Below, in pieces: positions 25,551 to 33,799 of a stretch of DNA of 64,000 nucleotides. This stretch comes from Clostridium sp. AN503. GTDB lineage: Bacteria; Bacillota; Clostridia; Lachnospirales; Lachnospiraceae. Location: contig NZ_JBFDTP010000002.1 in the NCBI RefSeq assembly GCF_040719375.1, forward strand, positions 2,836,001-2,900,000, in the 5' to 3' direction. The notes below the pieces were generated by a model. That model worked only from the letters and a program-made list of their open reading frames with translations, was not told the origin of the DNA and searched no databases. Position 1 is the stretch's first letter. The number at the start of each line of letters is the position of its first letter. A program made the position numbers and the translations under genes.

Positions 25551-26992
25551 TATTCATCGTCCTCCATTCCTAAATCAAAATAAGTTTCTTTGTTATTCCG
25601 ATACTGGAGCTGCGGGATACACAGCATACCCAGGATACACAAGATCATGCCCGGCACGGACAAATACTTGATCACAGCTCCCATGACCGGCCACAGGGTC
25701 GCCCAGTCCAAGTTCCCCACATATCCGCCAAATGGAGCCATCTGGAACAATATGATCGCAACCGCGCTTCCCAGCACCTGCAGAACACCCGAACCGATAC
25801 AGCATGCGATCAGCGCCTTGATACCGCCCTTCAAGTTAGCATACAGCCCGATGGTCGCATTATCATAAAACAGCGGTACAAATCCCGGAATGATCATCAG
25901 CGGCGACTTAAAGATCAGAAGCCCAGCAATGGCGATCACCTGACCAACCGCGCCAAATAAGAAACCAAGCGTAACTGCATTCGGATCACCAAAAGAGTAG
26001 GTTGCAGCACAATCCACTGCCGGCAGACAGCCCTTTAAGATAGAATTGGAGATACCGTTGAAGGACTCCACCATCTCGCCCACGAACATACGGATACCGG
26101 TCCTCAAGATCACCAGGTCCACCGCAAAGGATGCACACCGCTGGAAAATATACACCGGGAAAGACAAGCCCTTCGCAAAGTTCGCCGCATCCAGCTCCCG
26201 CAGAAGATCCGGTCCCAGGATCACCATGATCACGCCAAAGAACAGAAGCATCAAAAGCGTCGTAGACACCACATAATCATCAAGGATCTTCAGTGCGCCG
26301 CTCAAGTTCAGCTCCTTTTTCTCCTCTTTTTCTTTCCCCTTAGAAAACAGCTTTCCAAAATGATAAGCAAACCACACGCCCAGCATCTGCTGGTGCCCCA
26401 CTGCAAATCCGGAACCTTCCGTCAGCTCCTGCGTCGCCTCCACTGTCAGGTTGGAGAACACCGACCAGTAAGTGCCGATCAAAATCCCGATCAAAACGAT
26501 CCCGCCAAAATTCCTCAGCCCCGGGATCAGCAGAAATACGATCCAGGTAGCAACTGCCGACTGCTTCACCATAATATGACCAGTCGTAAACAAAGTCCTG
26601 ACCTTAGTATACTTCCTAAAGAACACAAGTGCAATATTCCAGATAAAAGCGATCAGCAAAGTGATCATTGCAAACGAGGTCGTGATCCCAATACTCTCCA
26701 GCGCATTATTCGCCGCCGTAAAGCCAAAATTCGGATCGATCACCACCGCGTCGATGGACCATTTCTTCGACACACCGTCCAGCAGCGGAGAAACCGTCCC
26801 CTTCAAAAGCCCCGCACCGGCCTGCAGTATCATATACCCAACCACAGTCCTTATAAATCCCGCAACCACCTCATACCATTTCCGTTTCAACAAAATATAT
26901 CCCGTAACAACAATAAGCCCGATAAAAATAGCCGGCTGGGACAAAATATTATTGAACAGCAAATTCCATACATATGTAACTCCCGCTAACAT
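25550..26992 (-). CDS. PTS EIIC component, SgaT/UlaA (ascorbate) type
   Basis: A 480-residue membrane transporter with about ten to eleven hydrophobic segments. NNILSQPAIFIGLIVVTGYILL, GYMILQAGAGLL, ALVFFRKYTKVRTLFTTGHIM, GSGFAVGHQQMLGVWFAYHFGK and LTEGSGF match the UlaA family, which imports L-ascorbate or related sugars with phosphorylation. A cytosolic charged loop rich in Lys and Glu (GKEKEEKKEL) is present. ATG at 26992 is chosen since it is 8 nt from AAGGAGG; ATG at 26998 is too close. The cargo is not known; association with a sulfotransferase suggests a sulfated or aryl-linked substrate. Confidence 0.92.
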   Translation of the reverse strand: MLAGVTYVWNLLFNNILSQPAIFIGLIVVTGYILLKRKWYEVVAGFIRTVVGYMILQAGAGLLKGTVSPLLDGVSKKWSIDAVVIDPNFGFTAANNALESIGITTSFAMITLLIAFIWNIALVFFRKYTKVRTLFTTGHIMVKQSAVATWIVFLLIPGLRNFGGIVLIGILIGTYWSVFSNLTVEATQELTEGSGFAVGHQQMLGVWFAYHFGKLFSKGKEKEEKKELNLSGALKILDDYVVSTTLLMLLFFGVIMVILGPDLLRELDAANFAKGLSFPVYIFQRCASFAVDLVILRTGIRMFVGEMVESFNGISNSILKGCLPAVDCAATYSFGDPNAVTLGFLFGAVGQVIAIAGLLIFKSPLMIIPGFVPLFYDNATIGLYANLKGGIKALIACCIGSGVLQVLGSAVAIILFQMAPFGGYVGNLDWATLWPVMGAVIKYLSVPGMILCILGMLCIPQLQYRNNKETYFDLGMEDDE

Positions 26993-27083
26993 CACCATTT
27001 CCTCCTTCTAATCATCAGATCCATCATCATCAGATACCATCCATAATAACAATTCCGATTCAAATCACGCGCGCTATGATTCC

Positions 27084-27111
27084 ATTATAGTTTCCCATGA
27101 AATTAAGTCAA
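27084..27111 (-). promoter_or_regulatory. Promoter of the PTS-sulfotransferase operon
   Basis: TTGACT (27106-27111) and TATAAT (27084-27089) lie 16 bp apart on the minus strand, about 90 nt upstream of the IIC start, in an AT-rich setting. A SorC site is expected here but none was recognised. Confidence 0.65.
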
Positions 27112-27280
27112 TAATATATACATTTTTTGCAATTAATTTCACTCGCCATCCAACTTTTGTGAAACATTATTCATATATAAAAAATCCCCGTAATTTTTTG
27201 TTAAATATGCCCATACCTTTCTTAACCCACACCAACACCCGCTAACCATCCTCCACACTCTCAACAATTTTCCCTTCCTG

Positions 27281-27545
27281 CTCCCGCCAGTACCCTCAGC
27301 AGGATAAGAATCTCCCCGGACCGGCAGAAAAAAGATTTCTAAGTGTTTTCCGTTCGGAGACAGAGAAAGGCGGGAGTCGTGTGGATAGCGGACTGCACGT
27401 TTTAAGTGCTGTCCGAAAGCCACATGACTTCCGCCTTTCCATGTCGAAGACAGGAAAACACAGAAACTTTTTTCTGCCGGTCCGGGGAGATTCTTATCCC
27501 TCAACATTTTTCTGCCGATCCAGGGATCTTCTTATCCCGCGACAC
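27281..27545 (-). repeat. Long palindromic element, family 1, copy B
   Basis: A second copy of the element at 22080, with 33-nt arms 27302-27334 and 27467-27499 that are again exact reverse complements. One base pair of the stem differs from copy A on both sides (C in the left arm is A here, and the partner G in the right arm is T), so pairing is kept. The tip region keeps GGATAGCGGACTGCAC and GTGCTGTCCG. A third, degenerate right-arm-like segment follows (27503-27543). The element begins 5 nt after the sulfatase stop codon. With the promoter at 27084 it accounts for most of the 558-bp gap between operons. Confidence 0.85.
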
Positions 27546-27550
27546 ATCGT

Positions 27551-29044
27551 CTACACACGTACCGCTTCCAGCCCCAATCTATAAAACTGCTCCTCCGGAC
27601 TGTCATTCTCCTCCATCAAATGTACCATCGCCCCAATCAGCCGATCTTCCACTTCCTGGTCCTGAATCGGATTCAGCTGTCCTGGGTCTTCGGTCACATC
27701 ATAAAGCCTGGTTCCAAACCCGCTGACCGGATACTTCTCCTTACTCTTAACCTTCAGGACCGGGCAGCCCTTCGTAAACGTAAACGGCTTTTGCAAAATT
27801 GCTCCGGTCAGTTCATCAGGACTAAACCGGCTGTTCATATGGGTTGTCATCAGCGTATAATTATAGACCTCATCCGCCCGCTCCGGCTCCGCCGCCCTCA
27901 TGTAGGTGTAACGCCCGTCCGTAATATTCACATGCCCGCTGAACACGCCATACAGCGCATAATCCCTCACCGGGCAATCCTCCCGGATCGTCGCCTCCAG
28001 ATCGTGTCCCTGCATATCCCCCGGCACATCTGCCTGGAAATACCGAAGCAGCGTCGGCGCCCAGTCGATCATCTGCACCAGGGACTTCCTCTTTTCCCCC
28101 TTCACCTGGCTTCGCGGGTCCCAGATAAAGAGCGGAGTATTGGCAATCTCATTAAAGTACGGCATCTGGTTCTTCCCCCAGTACCCATGCTCTGAGAGCA
28201 GGAAACCGTGGTCCGTCCCCACGATCAGCATCGTATCCTCCCACAGTCCATAATGGTCCATCAGATCCAGGACCCGTCCCAGGTTATAGTCGCACATACT
28301 GACTAGCGCCTTGTACTGCCGGACACAGTGGGCGATCTCCGAATCCTCTTCCTCCACCTGCCCTCTCGGCCAGTCAAAATGCTTCCCGCTGTAATCCTCA
28401 GGATACAGATCCAGATATTTCTGCGGCACATAGAACGGCTCGTGAGGGTCAAAGGTTTCCAGATGCAGCAGCCAATTGTCTGAATCATGGTTCTTTTCAA
28501 TGAATTCACAGCCCAGATCAAAGCACTTCGTCTGCGGGAAATCCTCCTCCTCCACGATATATTTCCGGTTCACCCAGTCATATTTCCAGAGCCCGGACTC
28601 CCCTTTGCCAGTCTGCTTCTGCGGAACCTTTACCACCGGCGGGATAAACGGACGGTCCTTCTCCCCTTTCCAGTGATCCCCCTCCTGCCCCCGCACGATC
28701 TCCCAGGAAGAATAGCGGGAATGATAGGTACACCCGCCATCCTCCCAGTAATGCAGATGGTCGCTGATCAGATGGGTATAGGTTCCATTTTTCTTCAAAA
28801 GCTCCGGCATGGAATCGTCAAAGGGTTCCAGCGGCCCCCATTCCCGGTGAAGGAAATTATACCTTCCCGTATGTAACTCCCTGCGGGCCGGGATGCATGG
28901 CATACTGCCCACATAGCTGTTGTCAAATACCGCCGCATGTTCCGCCAGCCTGGTAAAATTGGGAGCTATGGTATCACACTCCGGGTTATACGTCGGGAGG
29001 AACCGTTTATTCAAGGTATCATAAAATACTACAATCGCCTTCAT
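27551..29044 (-). CDS. Type I sulfatase, cytosolic
   Basis: A 497-residue sulfatase of the alkaline-phosphatase-like fold. The formylglycine signature is SMPCIPARRELHTGR, with Cys50 in CxPxR to be converted to formylglycine. Metal-binding blocks are FYDTLN (Asp9), LHLETFDPHEPFY and GTDHGFLLSEHGYWGK. There is no signal peptide; residues 1-10 already form the first strand of the domain, so the enzyme works in the cytosol on imported sulfate esters. It is last in an operon with a PTS IIB and IIC and begins 8 nt after the IIB stop. The radical-SAM maturase needed for activation in anaerobes is not in the window. Confidence 0.93.
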   Translation of the reverse strand: MKAIVVFYDTLNKRFLPTYNPECDTIAPNFTRLAEHAAVFDNSYVGSMPCIPARRELHTGRYNFLHREWGPLEPFDDSMPELLKKNGTYTHLISDHLHYWEDGGCTYHSRYSSWEIVRGQEGDHWKGEKDRPFIPPVVKVPQKQTGKGESGLWKYDWVNRKYIVEEEDFPQTKCFDLGCEFIEKNHDSDNWLLHLETFDPHEPFYVPQKYLDLYPEDYSGKHFDWPRGQVEEEDSEIAHCVRQYKALVSMCDYNLGRVLDLMDHYGLWEDTMLIVGTDHGFLLSEHGYWGKNQMPYFNEIANTPLFIWDPRSQVKGEKRKSLVQMIDWAPTLLRYFQADVPGDMQGHDLEATIREDCPVRDYALYGVFSGHVNITDGRYTYMRAAEPERADEVYNYTLMTTHMNSRFSPDELTGAILQKPFTFTKGCPVLKVKSKEKYPVSGFGTRLYDVTEDPGQLNPIQDQEVEDRLIGAMVHLMEENDSPEEQFYRLGLEAVRV

Positions 29045-29051
29045 GCTTTTC

Positions 29052-29363
29052 TCACCTTCTTGCGTCCGGGAAATACTCCTCCACGATCTCGCTGATTTTT
29101 TGGGAAATACCGGGGCCGTCCATAATATTCACCAGTTGGATCACATGCTCCTCCGGCTTGAACTCCACGCCCTCAGCCAGCTTTTTTAAAATGCAGATGA
29201 TATCCGCCCAATCCCGCAGAGTCGCCATCTCGCCCAGGGAGGTGTGCTTTACATCCGCATTGACGCCCAGCGCTTTCAGCCCTTTATTCACCATCAGCTC
29301 AGCCATGGTGCTGGTTCCCATCCCGTAACCGCATACAAACAATACATTTACTGAGTCTTTCAT
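29052..29363 (-). CDS. PTS EIIB component, ascorbate/galactitol type
   Basis: A 103-residue IIB protein. The phosphocysteine loop is FVCGYGMGTST, with Cys11 as acceptor. It is homologous to, but distinct from, the IIB at 25266. A charged helix ends the protein. It lies between its cognate IIC (53 nt upstream) and the sulfatase (8 nt downstream). No IIA gene accompanies it. Confidence 0.92.
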   Translation of the reverse strand: MKDSVNVLFVCGYGMGTSTMAELMVNKGLKALGVNADVKHTSLGEMATLRDWADIICILKKLAEGVEFKPEEHVIQLVNIMDGPGISQKISEIVEEYFPDARR

Positions 29364-29416
29364 TTTCTCAAACCCTCTCTTTCAATCAAAATTCATTAAA
29401 AACTTCATCCGGTCAC

Positions 29417-30718
29417 CTAGTGAAGGATACCGCCGATCCACTTCATGACCTGGGTCACTGCCGGCCAGAAGGTCGCAAAGTCAAACATACCGGACCAGCC
29501 TGTCCCCGCCGGGTACTGCATCAGATTGATCGCCCACACCGTACCGAAGGACTGGATCACACCCAACAATAGACAGCAGATCATTACAGCCCGGATACCG
29601 CCCTTTTTGTTGGCTACCACACCGATCGGGCCGCCGGAGAAAAGGAGCGGCGTAGACCCCGGAAGGACCAGGATCGGGCTTCCCATGAGAAGCAGGATGC
29701 CAATGCTGATCGCCGTGCCGATCGTACAGAACACAAACCCCAGTGTTGCTGCATTCGGGGAAAACGGAAGCAGGGCCGCTACATCGATAGCCGGGACTGC
29801 ATTCGGAACGATCTTCTCCTGGATCCCTTTGAAGGCTGCCGTCATCTCAGAACACATCATCCGGACACCGGTCAGCAGGATCACCATATCCATGGAGAAA
29901 TTGATGCCCACCATGATGACATAATTCAGCCAGTTGGAACCACCCGCCAGCTCTTTGATCCCCTCCACTCCCAGAGGGATCATAAATGCACCTGCAAAGA
30001 TCCACATGATGATACAGACCGCCGCAGTGCTGTTGTTAAAAACAGCAAGAATACCGGGAAGCTTCAGATCCTCCGCATCCTGCTTTTTGTCGCCGAAAAG
30101 ATGTGCGATCTTCCCGAAAAACCAGATACCGAGCTGTTGGTTATGCCCGACGGTAAATCCCGCGCCGCCTGTCACATCATCGATCACGCCAGCCGCCAAT
30201 GTGGTGGAAAATGCCCAGTAGATACCAACCAGGATACCGGAAATAACAACTGCAGCAGTACTGCGGATCATCAGGTTGGCAATCACCAGCCACAGCACCG
30301 CCTGTGCGTGCGCCGTACCTGCATTTCCCGTTAAAAATACGCCCTTGCATTTGGTCCATTTTCCAAAATAGACCAGAATGATATTGACCGCAAATGCGAT
30401 CAGGAATACATAGCCCATGTAAGCGAAGGCCTCCCCCAGCGCTTCCTGGCTGGTTGCCTTCATTGCATAGGAATCCATGATATAGCCCTGGATTCCAGTG
30501 GCCTCGCTCACAGCGGTCGCGATCGGCTTAAATGTATTGGTAAACTGGGTTCCCCCAAACAGCACCATCTGGATTCCGACCATTGCGCTGATGGTCCCCG
30601 TGATTACCTTTGTCGCCTTTTCTTTTTGAAGGATATAGCCAATACAGATCAGCAGGCCGATCAGAATAACCGGCTGTGTCAAAAAATCCTTCAGGATAAT
30701 GTTAGCAAAACTACCCAT
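29417..30718 (-). CDS. PTS EIIC component, SgaT/UlaA type
   Basis: A 433-residue membrane transporter with about ten helices, paralogous to the IIC at 25550. Matching blocks are ILKDFLTQPVILIGLLICIGYIL, GIQMVLFGGTQFTNTF, GGAGFTVGHNQQLGIWFFGKIAHLF and PGSTPLLFSGGPIGVVANKKGG. It has a shorter charged loop than the first IIC. The start at 30718 is supported by AGGAGGG about 8 nt upstream; a reading to 30874 would run through the promoter. It probably imports and phosphorylates a sulfated sugar or sugar acid that the co-encoded sulfatase then desulfates. Confidence 0.92.
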   Translation of the reverse strand: MGSFANIILKDFLTQPVILIGLLICIGYILQKEKATKVITGTISAMVGIQMVLFGGTQFTNTFKPIATAVSEATGIQGYIMDSYAMKATSQEALGEAFAYMGYVFLIAFAVNIILVYFGKWTKCKGVFLTGNAGTAHAQAVLWLVIANLMIRSTAAVVISGILVGIYWAFSTTLAAGVIDDVTGGAGFTVGHNQQLGIWFFGKIAHLFGDKKQDAEDLKLPGILAVFNNSTAAVCIIMWIFAGAFMIPLGVEGIKELAGGSNWLNYVIMVGINFSMDMVILLTGVRMMCSEMTAAFKGIQEKIVPNAVPAIDVAALLPFSPNAATLGFVFCTIGTAISIGILLLMGSPILVLPGSTPLLFSGGPIGVVANKKGGIRAVMICCLLLGVIQSFGTVWAINLMQYPAGTGWSGMFDFATFWPAVTQVMKWIGGILH

Positions 30719-30812
30719 ATTCCTTTCCCTCCTATTGTTTTGCAGGTTAAAAAATAAGGATATCCTTTTTTCATAACCGCTTTTGTGCGGTACGCTCAAA
30801 TTTGATATCCCC

Positions 30813-30870
30813 ATTATGGTAGTTCCGCTTAAATATGTCAATGATTTTGATTGATTTGATCGATTATTGA
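30813..30870 (-). promoter_or_regulatory. Promoter and DeoR-type operator of the PTS-sulfatase operon
   Basis: TTGACA (30836-30841) and CATAAT (30813-30818) are 17 bp apart. Just upstream of the -35, 30847-30870 contains close repeats of TTGATT/TTGATC and TTATTGA, which look like the iterated sites used by DeoR repressors. The DeoR gene lies immediately upstream. Confidence 0.6.
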
Positions 30871-30955
30871 GCAAATTAACGGTATTAACTCTTATTGCTA
30901 CGATTGGTAAAGCAAAATGACCGGATCAGCCCCGGCCATGATCCATATACACGGA

Positions 30956-31714
30956 TCACCGCTCTATCCTCGCCGTATATCCCCGGAGTACCTTCTTCCA
31001 GTTTTTATCCGGGCTCATGGGCTTGTTGGTGATAAGGGTCAAATGCCGCGCACTGGCCGCCGGAATTGTATATTTTGCAGTCCGGTTGAACTTCCGCTCC
31101 GAAGCAAGGATATAGCTCTGCCTGGAATTCCGGATGACAGCCCGCTTGATATTATGCTCGAACTCATCCGCCGACAAAAGCCCATAGTCTTCATCCAGCC
31201 CGTTGATCCCCAGAAATGCCTTGTCAAACCGGTACTTCAAAAGCATCTCGATCGTCTGCTGCCCAACCACCGCCCTGGAATATTCTTTTAAGTAACCACA
31301 GAGCAGCAGAGCGCTGATCCCCTTTTCCTTCAGGCTTTCAAGCTGTGGGATCCCATTGGTCACCACTGTGATGTCCGTTGCCGTAATATTGTCTATCATG
31401 GTCAGGGTTGTGAGCCCCGAGCCGATAAAGATCACTTCCCGATCCTGCACCATCCCGCCCGCGATCTCCCCGATGATCCGCAGATTCTCCGTGATCACGC
31501 CATCCATGATGCTGCGGGTCCTGACCGTCACATTGCGGGTTCGCTTGGCGCCGCCCCAGTACCGCTCAATGGCATGCTCCTTTTCCAGAAATACCAGGTC
31601 ACGCCGGATGGTTGCCTGGGAAACATCCAGGGATTCTGCAAGCTGGGTGTATGACATTTTCTCATTGATATCCAGAAGTTCCAGGATCTTTGTTCTTCTT
31701 TTGTTGTATTTCAT
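30956..31714 (-). CDS. DeoR/GlpR family transcriptional regulator
   Basis: A 252-residue regulator. The DeoR helix-turn-helix is at about 5-57 (MSYTQLAESLDVSQATIRRDLVFLEKEHAIERYWGGA). The sugar-phosphate sensing domain follows, with IFIGSGLTTLTMID, VVTNGIP, LCGYLKEYSRAVVG and FLGINGLDEDYGLLSADEFEHNIKRAVI. It probably represses the downstream PTS-sulfatase operon until a sugar phosphate binds. The start at 31714 follows GGAGG; an extension to 31816 has no support. The 237-nt gap to the IIC gene carries the promoter. Confidence 0.93.
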   Translation of the reverse strand: MKYNKRRTKILELLDINEKMSYTQLAESLDVSQATIRRDLVFLEKEHAIERYWGGAKRTRNVTVRTRSIMDGVITENLRIIGEIAGGMVQDREVIFIGSGLTTLTMIDNITATDITVVTNGIPQLESLKEKGISALLLCGYLKEYSRAVVGQQTIEMLLKYRFDKAFLGINGLDEDYGLLSADEFEHNIKRAVIRNSRQSYILASERKFNRTAKYTIPAASARHLTLITNKPMSPDKNWKKVLRGYTARIER

Positions 31715-31823
31715 CGTATACCTCCAGAAAACAGAACAGGCAGCATAGTTATCGTTCAAATATCCGACAACGATGCCGCCTGCTCTCCTGCTATTGCCTG
31801 CAAAATCCGCAGACACAATTATT

Positions 31824-33230
31824 TTAGCTGCACAGCTCCACGATCACCTGCGCAAAGATCTTGGCGCTCACCAGCAGCTCATCCACCACGGCAAACTCAT
31901 CCGCGCCATGCATACGGTTATCCGTTCCCGGCAGTGCAGCGCCAAACGCCACTCCGTTCTCAATGTGATGCACATAAGTGCCGCCGCCCGTGGACTGGCA
32001 TTCGCCCTTCAGGCCGGTATATGCCTCGTAAACACGGAGCAGTGTTTTTATGAATTCAGAATCACCCGGCACGTAATGCGGTGCGATCATAGAATCTGTC
32101 AATACCGTAAAGCCTTTTGCAGTCAGATTCTCACGGACCACCTTCAGCACATTATCTTCATTTCCGCAAACCGGCACGCGGGTATCAAATTCTGCATCCA
32201 GTCCTGCTGCATCTACAGTCAGCATATCGAATGCCAGAGTCAGTTTGCCTGAAATCTCATCCTCCATCTCCACACCCAAAGTCTTTCCATTCACATCTCC
32301 GTGAGGAATCAGATCAATGGCTTTTTTTACATAATCCATCTGAGCGCACGGTGCAAACGGCAGTCTGACAAGCAGCGTCAGCAGTCCGGTCAGAGCATTA
32401 TTGCCATCCTCCGGCCTGGACGCATGGGCGCCTGCTCCCACTGCGGTGATGGTTGTAAACGGAGCTTCATACTCAAACAGGTAATGGATTCCGGTCTCTG
32501 CTTCTACAGTCTTCGCAGTCTCTTCCAGAACGCGGCTCTCCATGCCTTCTACAGTTGCCTTCGCTTTGCCCGGAACCACATTGAGCTTGGTGCCTGCTTT
32601 GATGCTCACCAGTCTCGGAAGCGCATCTGACGCCTCGAACTGCGCTGTGAAATGCCCGCTCATGCGGCCTTTCTCCACGTTGGTCACCGGATATTCCGCA
32701 TCCGGGGAGAAGGTCATCGGCGCTTCTTTTTCTACACTGTAATAGTGGTCGATATCGGAGCTTCCGCACTCCTCGTCGGTCCCCAGGATCAGGCGTACAT
32801 TCTTTTTTAAGGGAATGCCCAGTTCTTTCACGGCGCGCATGGCGTACAGGGCGGCCACTGCCGGTCCTTTGTCGTCCGCGGTGCCGCGGCCGTAAAGTTT
32901 CCCGTCTTTTACAACCGGTTTGAATGGTTCTGTCACTTCCCATCCCTCGCCAGCCGGCACTACGTCTAAGTGGGCCAGGATATCCAGCTGTCTGGGCAGC
33001 TCGTTTAAGTCCACACAGCCCACATAGCCGTCATAATCCGTTGTCTCAAATCCATAACCCTCCGCCATATCAAGGGCCGTGTCCAGGCATTCGGCAGCGC
33101 CCGGGCCAAAGGGCATATCTTCTTCTGCGGGCATCTTCTCACTGTTGATGCGGCAAAGCTCACAGATATCCTCCAGCATTTCCTGCTTGTGGGCCTCGAT
33201 GTATGATTCGATCTTTTCTTTGTACTGCAT
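31824..33230 (-). CDS. pepV: PepV-like dipeptidase (Sapep family, M20)
   Basis: A 468-residue M20 metallopeptidase, the usual length for PepV. Metal-binding and catalytic blocks are DILAHLDVVPAGEGW (His and Asp ligand), GRGTADDKGPAVAALYAM (bridging Asp), LGTDEECGSSDI (catalytic Glu and ligand Glu), SPDAEYP and, near the end, GGGTYVHHIENGVAFG. It hydrolyses dipeptides in the cytosol. ATG at 33230 is 9 nt from AGGAGGG and is preferred to ATG at 33236. It follows yqeY and prfC on the same strand with short gaps. Confidence 0.92.
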   Translation of the reverse strand: MQYKEKIESYIEAHKQEMLEDICELCRINSEKMPAEEDMPFGPGAAECLDTALDMAEGYGFETTDYDGYVGCVDLNELPRQLDILAHLDVVPAGEGWEVTEPFKPVVKDGKLYGRGTADDKGPAVAALYAMRAVKELGIPLKKNVRLILGTDEECGSSDIDHYYSVEKEAPMTFSPDAEYPVTNVEKGRMSGHFTAQFEASDALPRLVSIKAGTKLNVVPGKAKATVEGMESRVLEETAKTVEAETGIHYLFEYEAPFTTITAVGAGAHASRPEDGNNALTGLLTLLVRLPFAPCAQMDYVKKAIDLIPHGDVNGKTLGVEMEDEISGKLTLAFDMLTVDAAGLDAEFDTRVPVCGNEDNVLKVVRENLTAKGFTVLTDSMIAPHYVPGDSEFIKTLLRVYEAYTGLKGECQSTGGGTYVHHIENGVAFGAALPGTDNRMHGADEFAVVDELLVSAKIFAQVIVELCS

Positions 33231-33305
33231 GATCATTTCCCTCCTCTATTTGGTTTGGCAATACTGTCATTTATATCGCAATGCGGCTGCACAGACATGG
33301 CCTGT

Positions 33306-33752
33306 TTACTTGAACATCCCTGCCAGCGTTTCATTGACCAGCTTGCCGTCTGCTTTGCCTTTTACTCTTGGCATCAGGACTTTCATGATTCTTCCTTTGT
33401 CCGCCATGGTCGGGGTGTCGATGGAAAGCTCTGCAAGGACTTCCCTGATGACCGCGGTGATCTGCTCTACGTTCATATCTTCCGGAGCAAATTCTTTATA
33501 GACGGCCAGTCTTGCAGCCGCTTCGTCTCGGATATCGGTGCGGTCCTCCGGGGCTGTGTCGTAGGTCTCCTTCGTCTGGCGGATCTCTTTTTTGACAATG
33601 GCGTTCTCCTCTTCCTCCGTCAGCGGGGAGCGCTTGTCGATCTCTGCATTTTTTAATGCGGAGAGAAGCATGGACAGGGAATCTTTCCTGGCCTTGTCTT
33701 TTGCCTTCATGGCTTCTACCATGGCTGCTCTGACTGTATCGATTTTGCTCAT
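33306..33752 (-). CDS. yqeY: YqeY/GatB-like tRNA amidotransferase-related protein
   Basis: A 148-residue protein of the GatB/YqeY family. MVEAMKAKDKARKDSLSMLLSALKNAEIDKR, VKKEIRQTKETYD and DKGRIMKVLMPRVKGKADGKLVNETL are the hallmark blocks; the last is the tail domain also found in the GatB subunit, which binds tRNA. The free-standing protein has no settled role. It lies 47 nt downstream of prfC and 75 nt upstream of pepV and is probably co-transcribed with them. Confidence 0.93.
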   Translation of the reverse strand: MSKIDTVRAAMVEAMKAKDKARKDSLSMLLSALKNAEIDKRSPLTEEEENAIVKKEIRQTKETYDTAPEDRTDIRDEAAARLAVYKEFAPEDMNVEQITAVIREVLAELSIDTPTMADKGRIMKVLMPRVKGKADGKLVNETLAGMFK

Positions 33753-33799
33753 TGGAATTGACCTCCTTATTTTCTTCTATTTCGCTGGCATTTATCGCG

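Noticed and set aside
27139..27507. Minus-strand reading frame of 122 codons between operons
   Set aside because: It lies mostly inside the palindromic repeat, and similar frames arise from the complementary arm. No coding signs.
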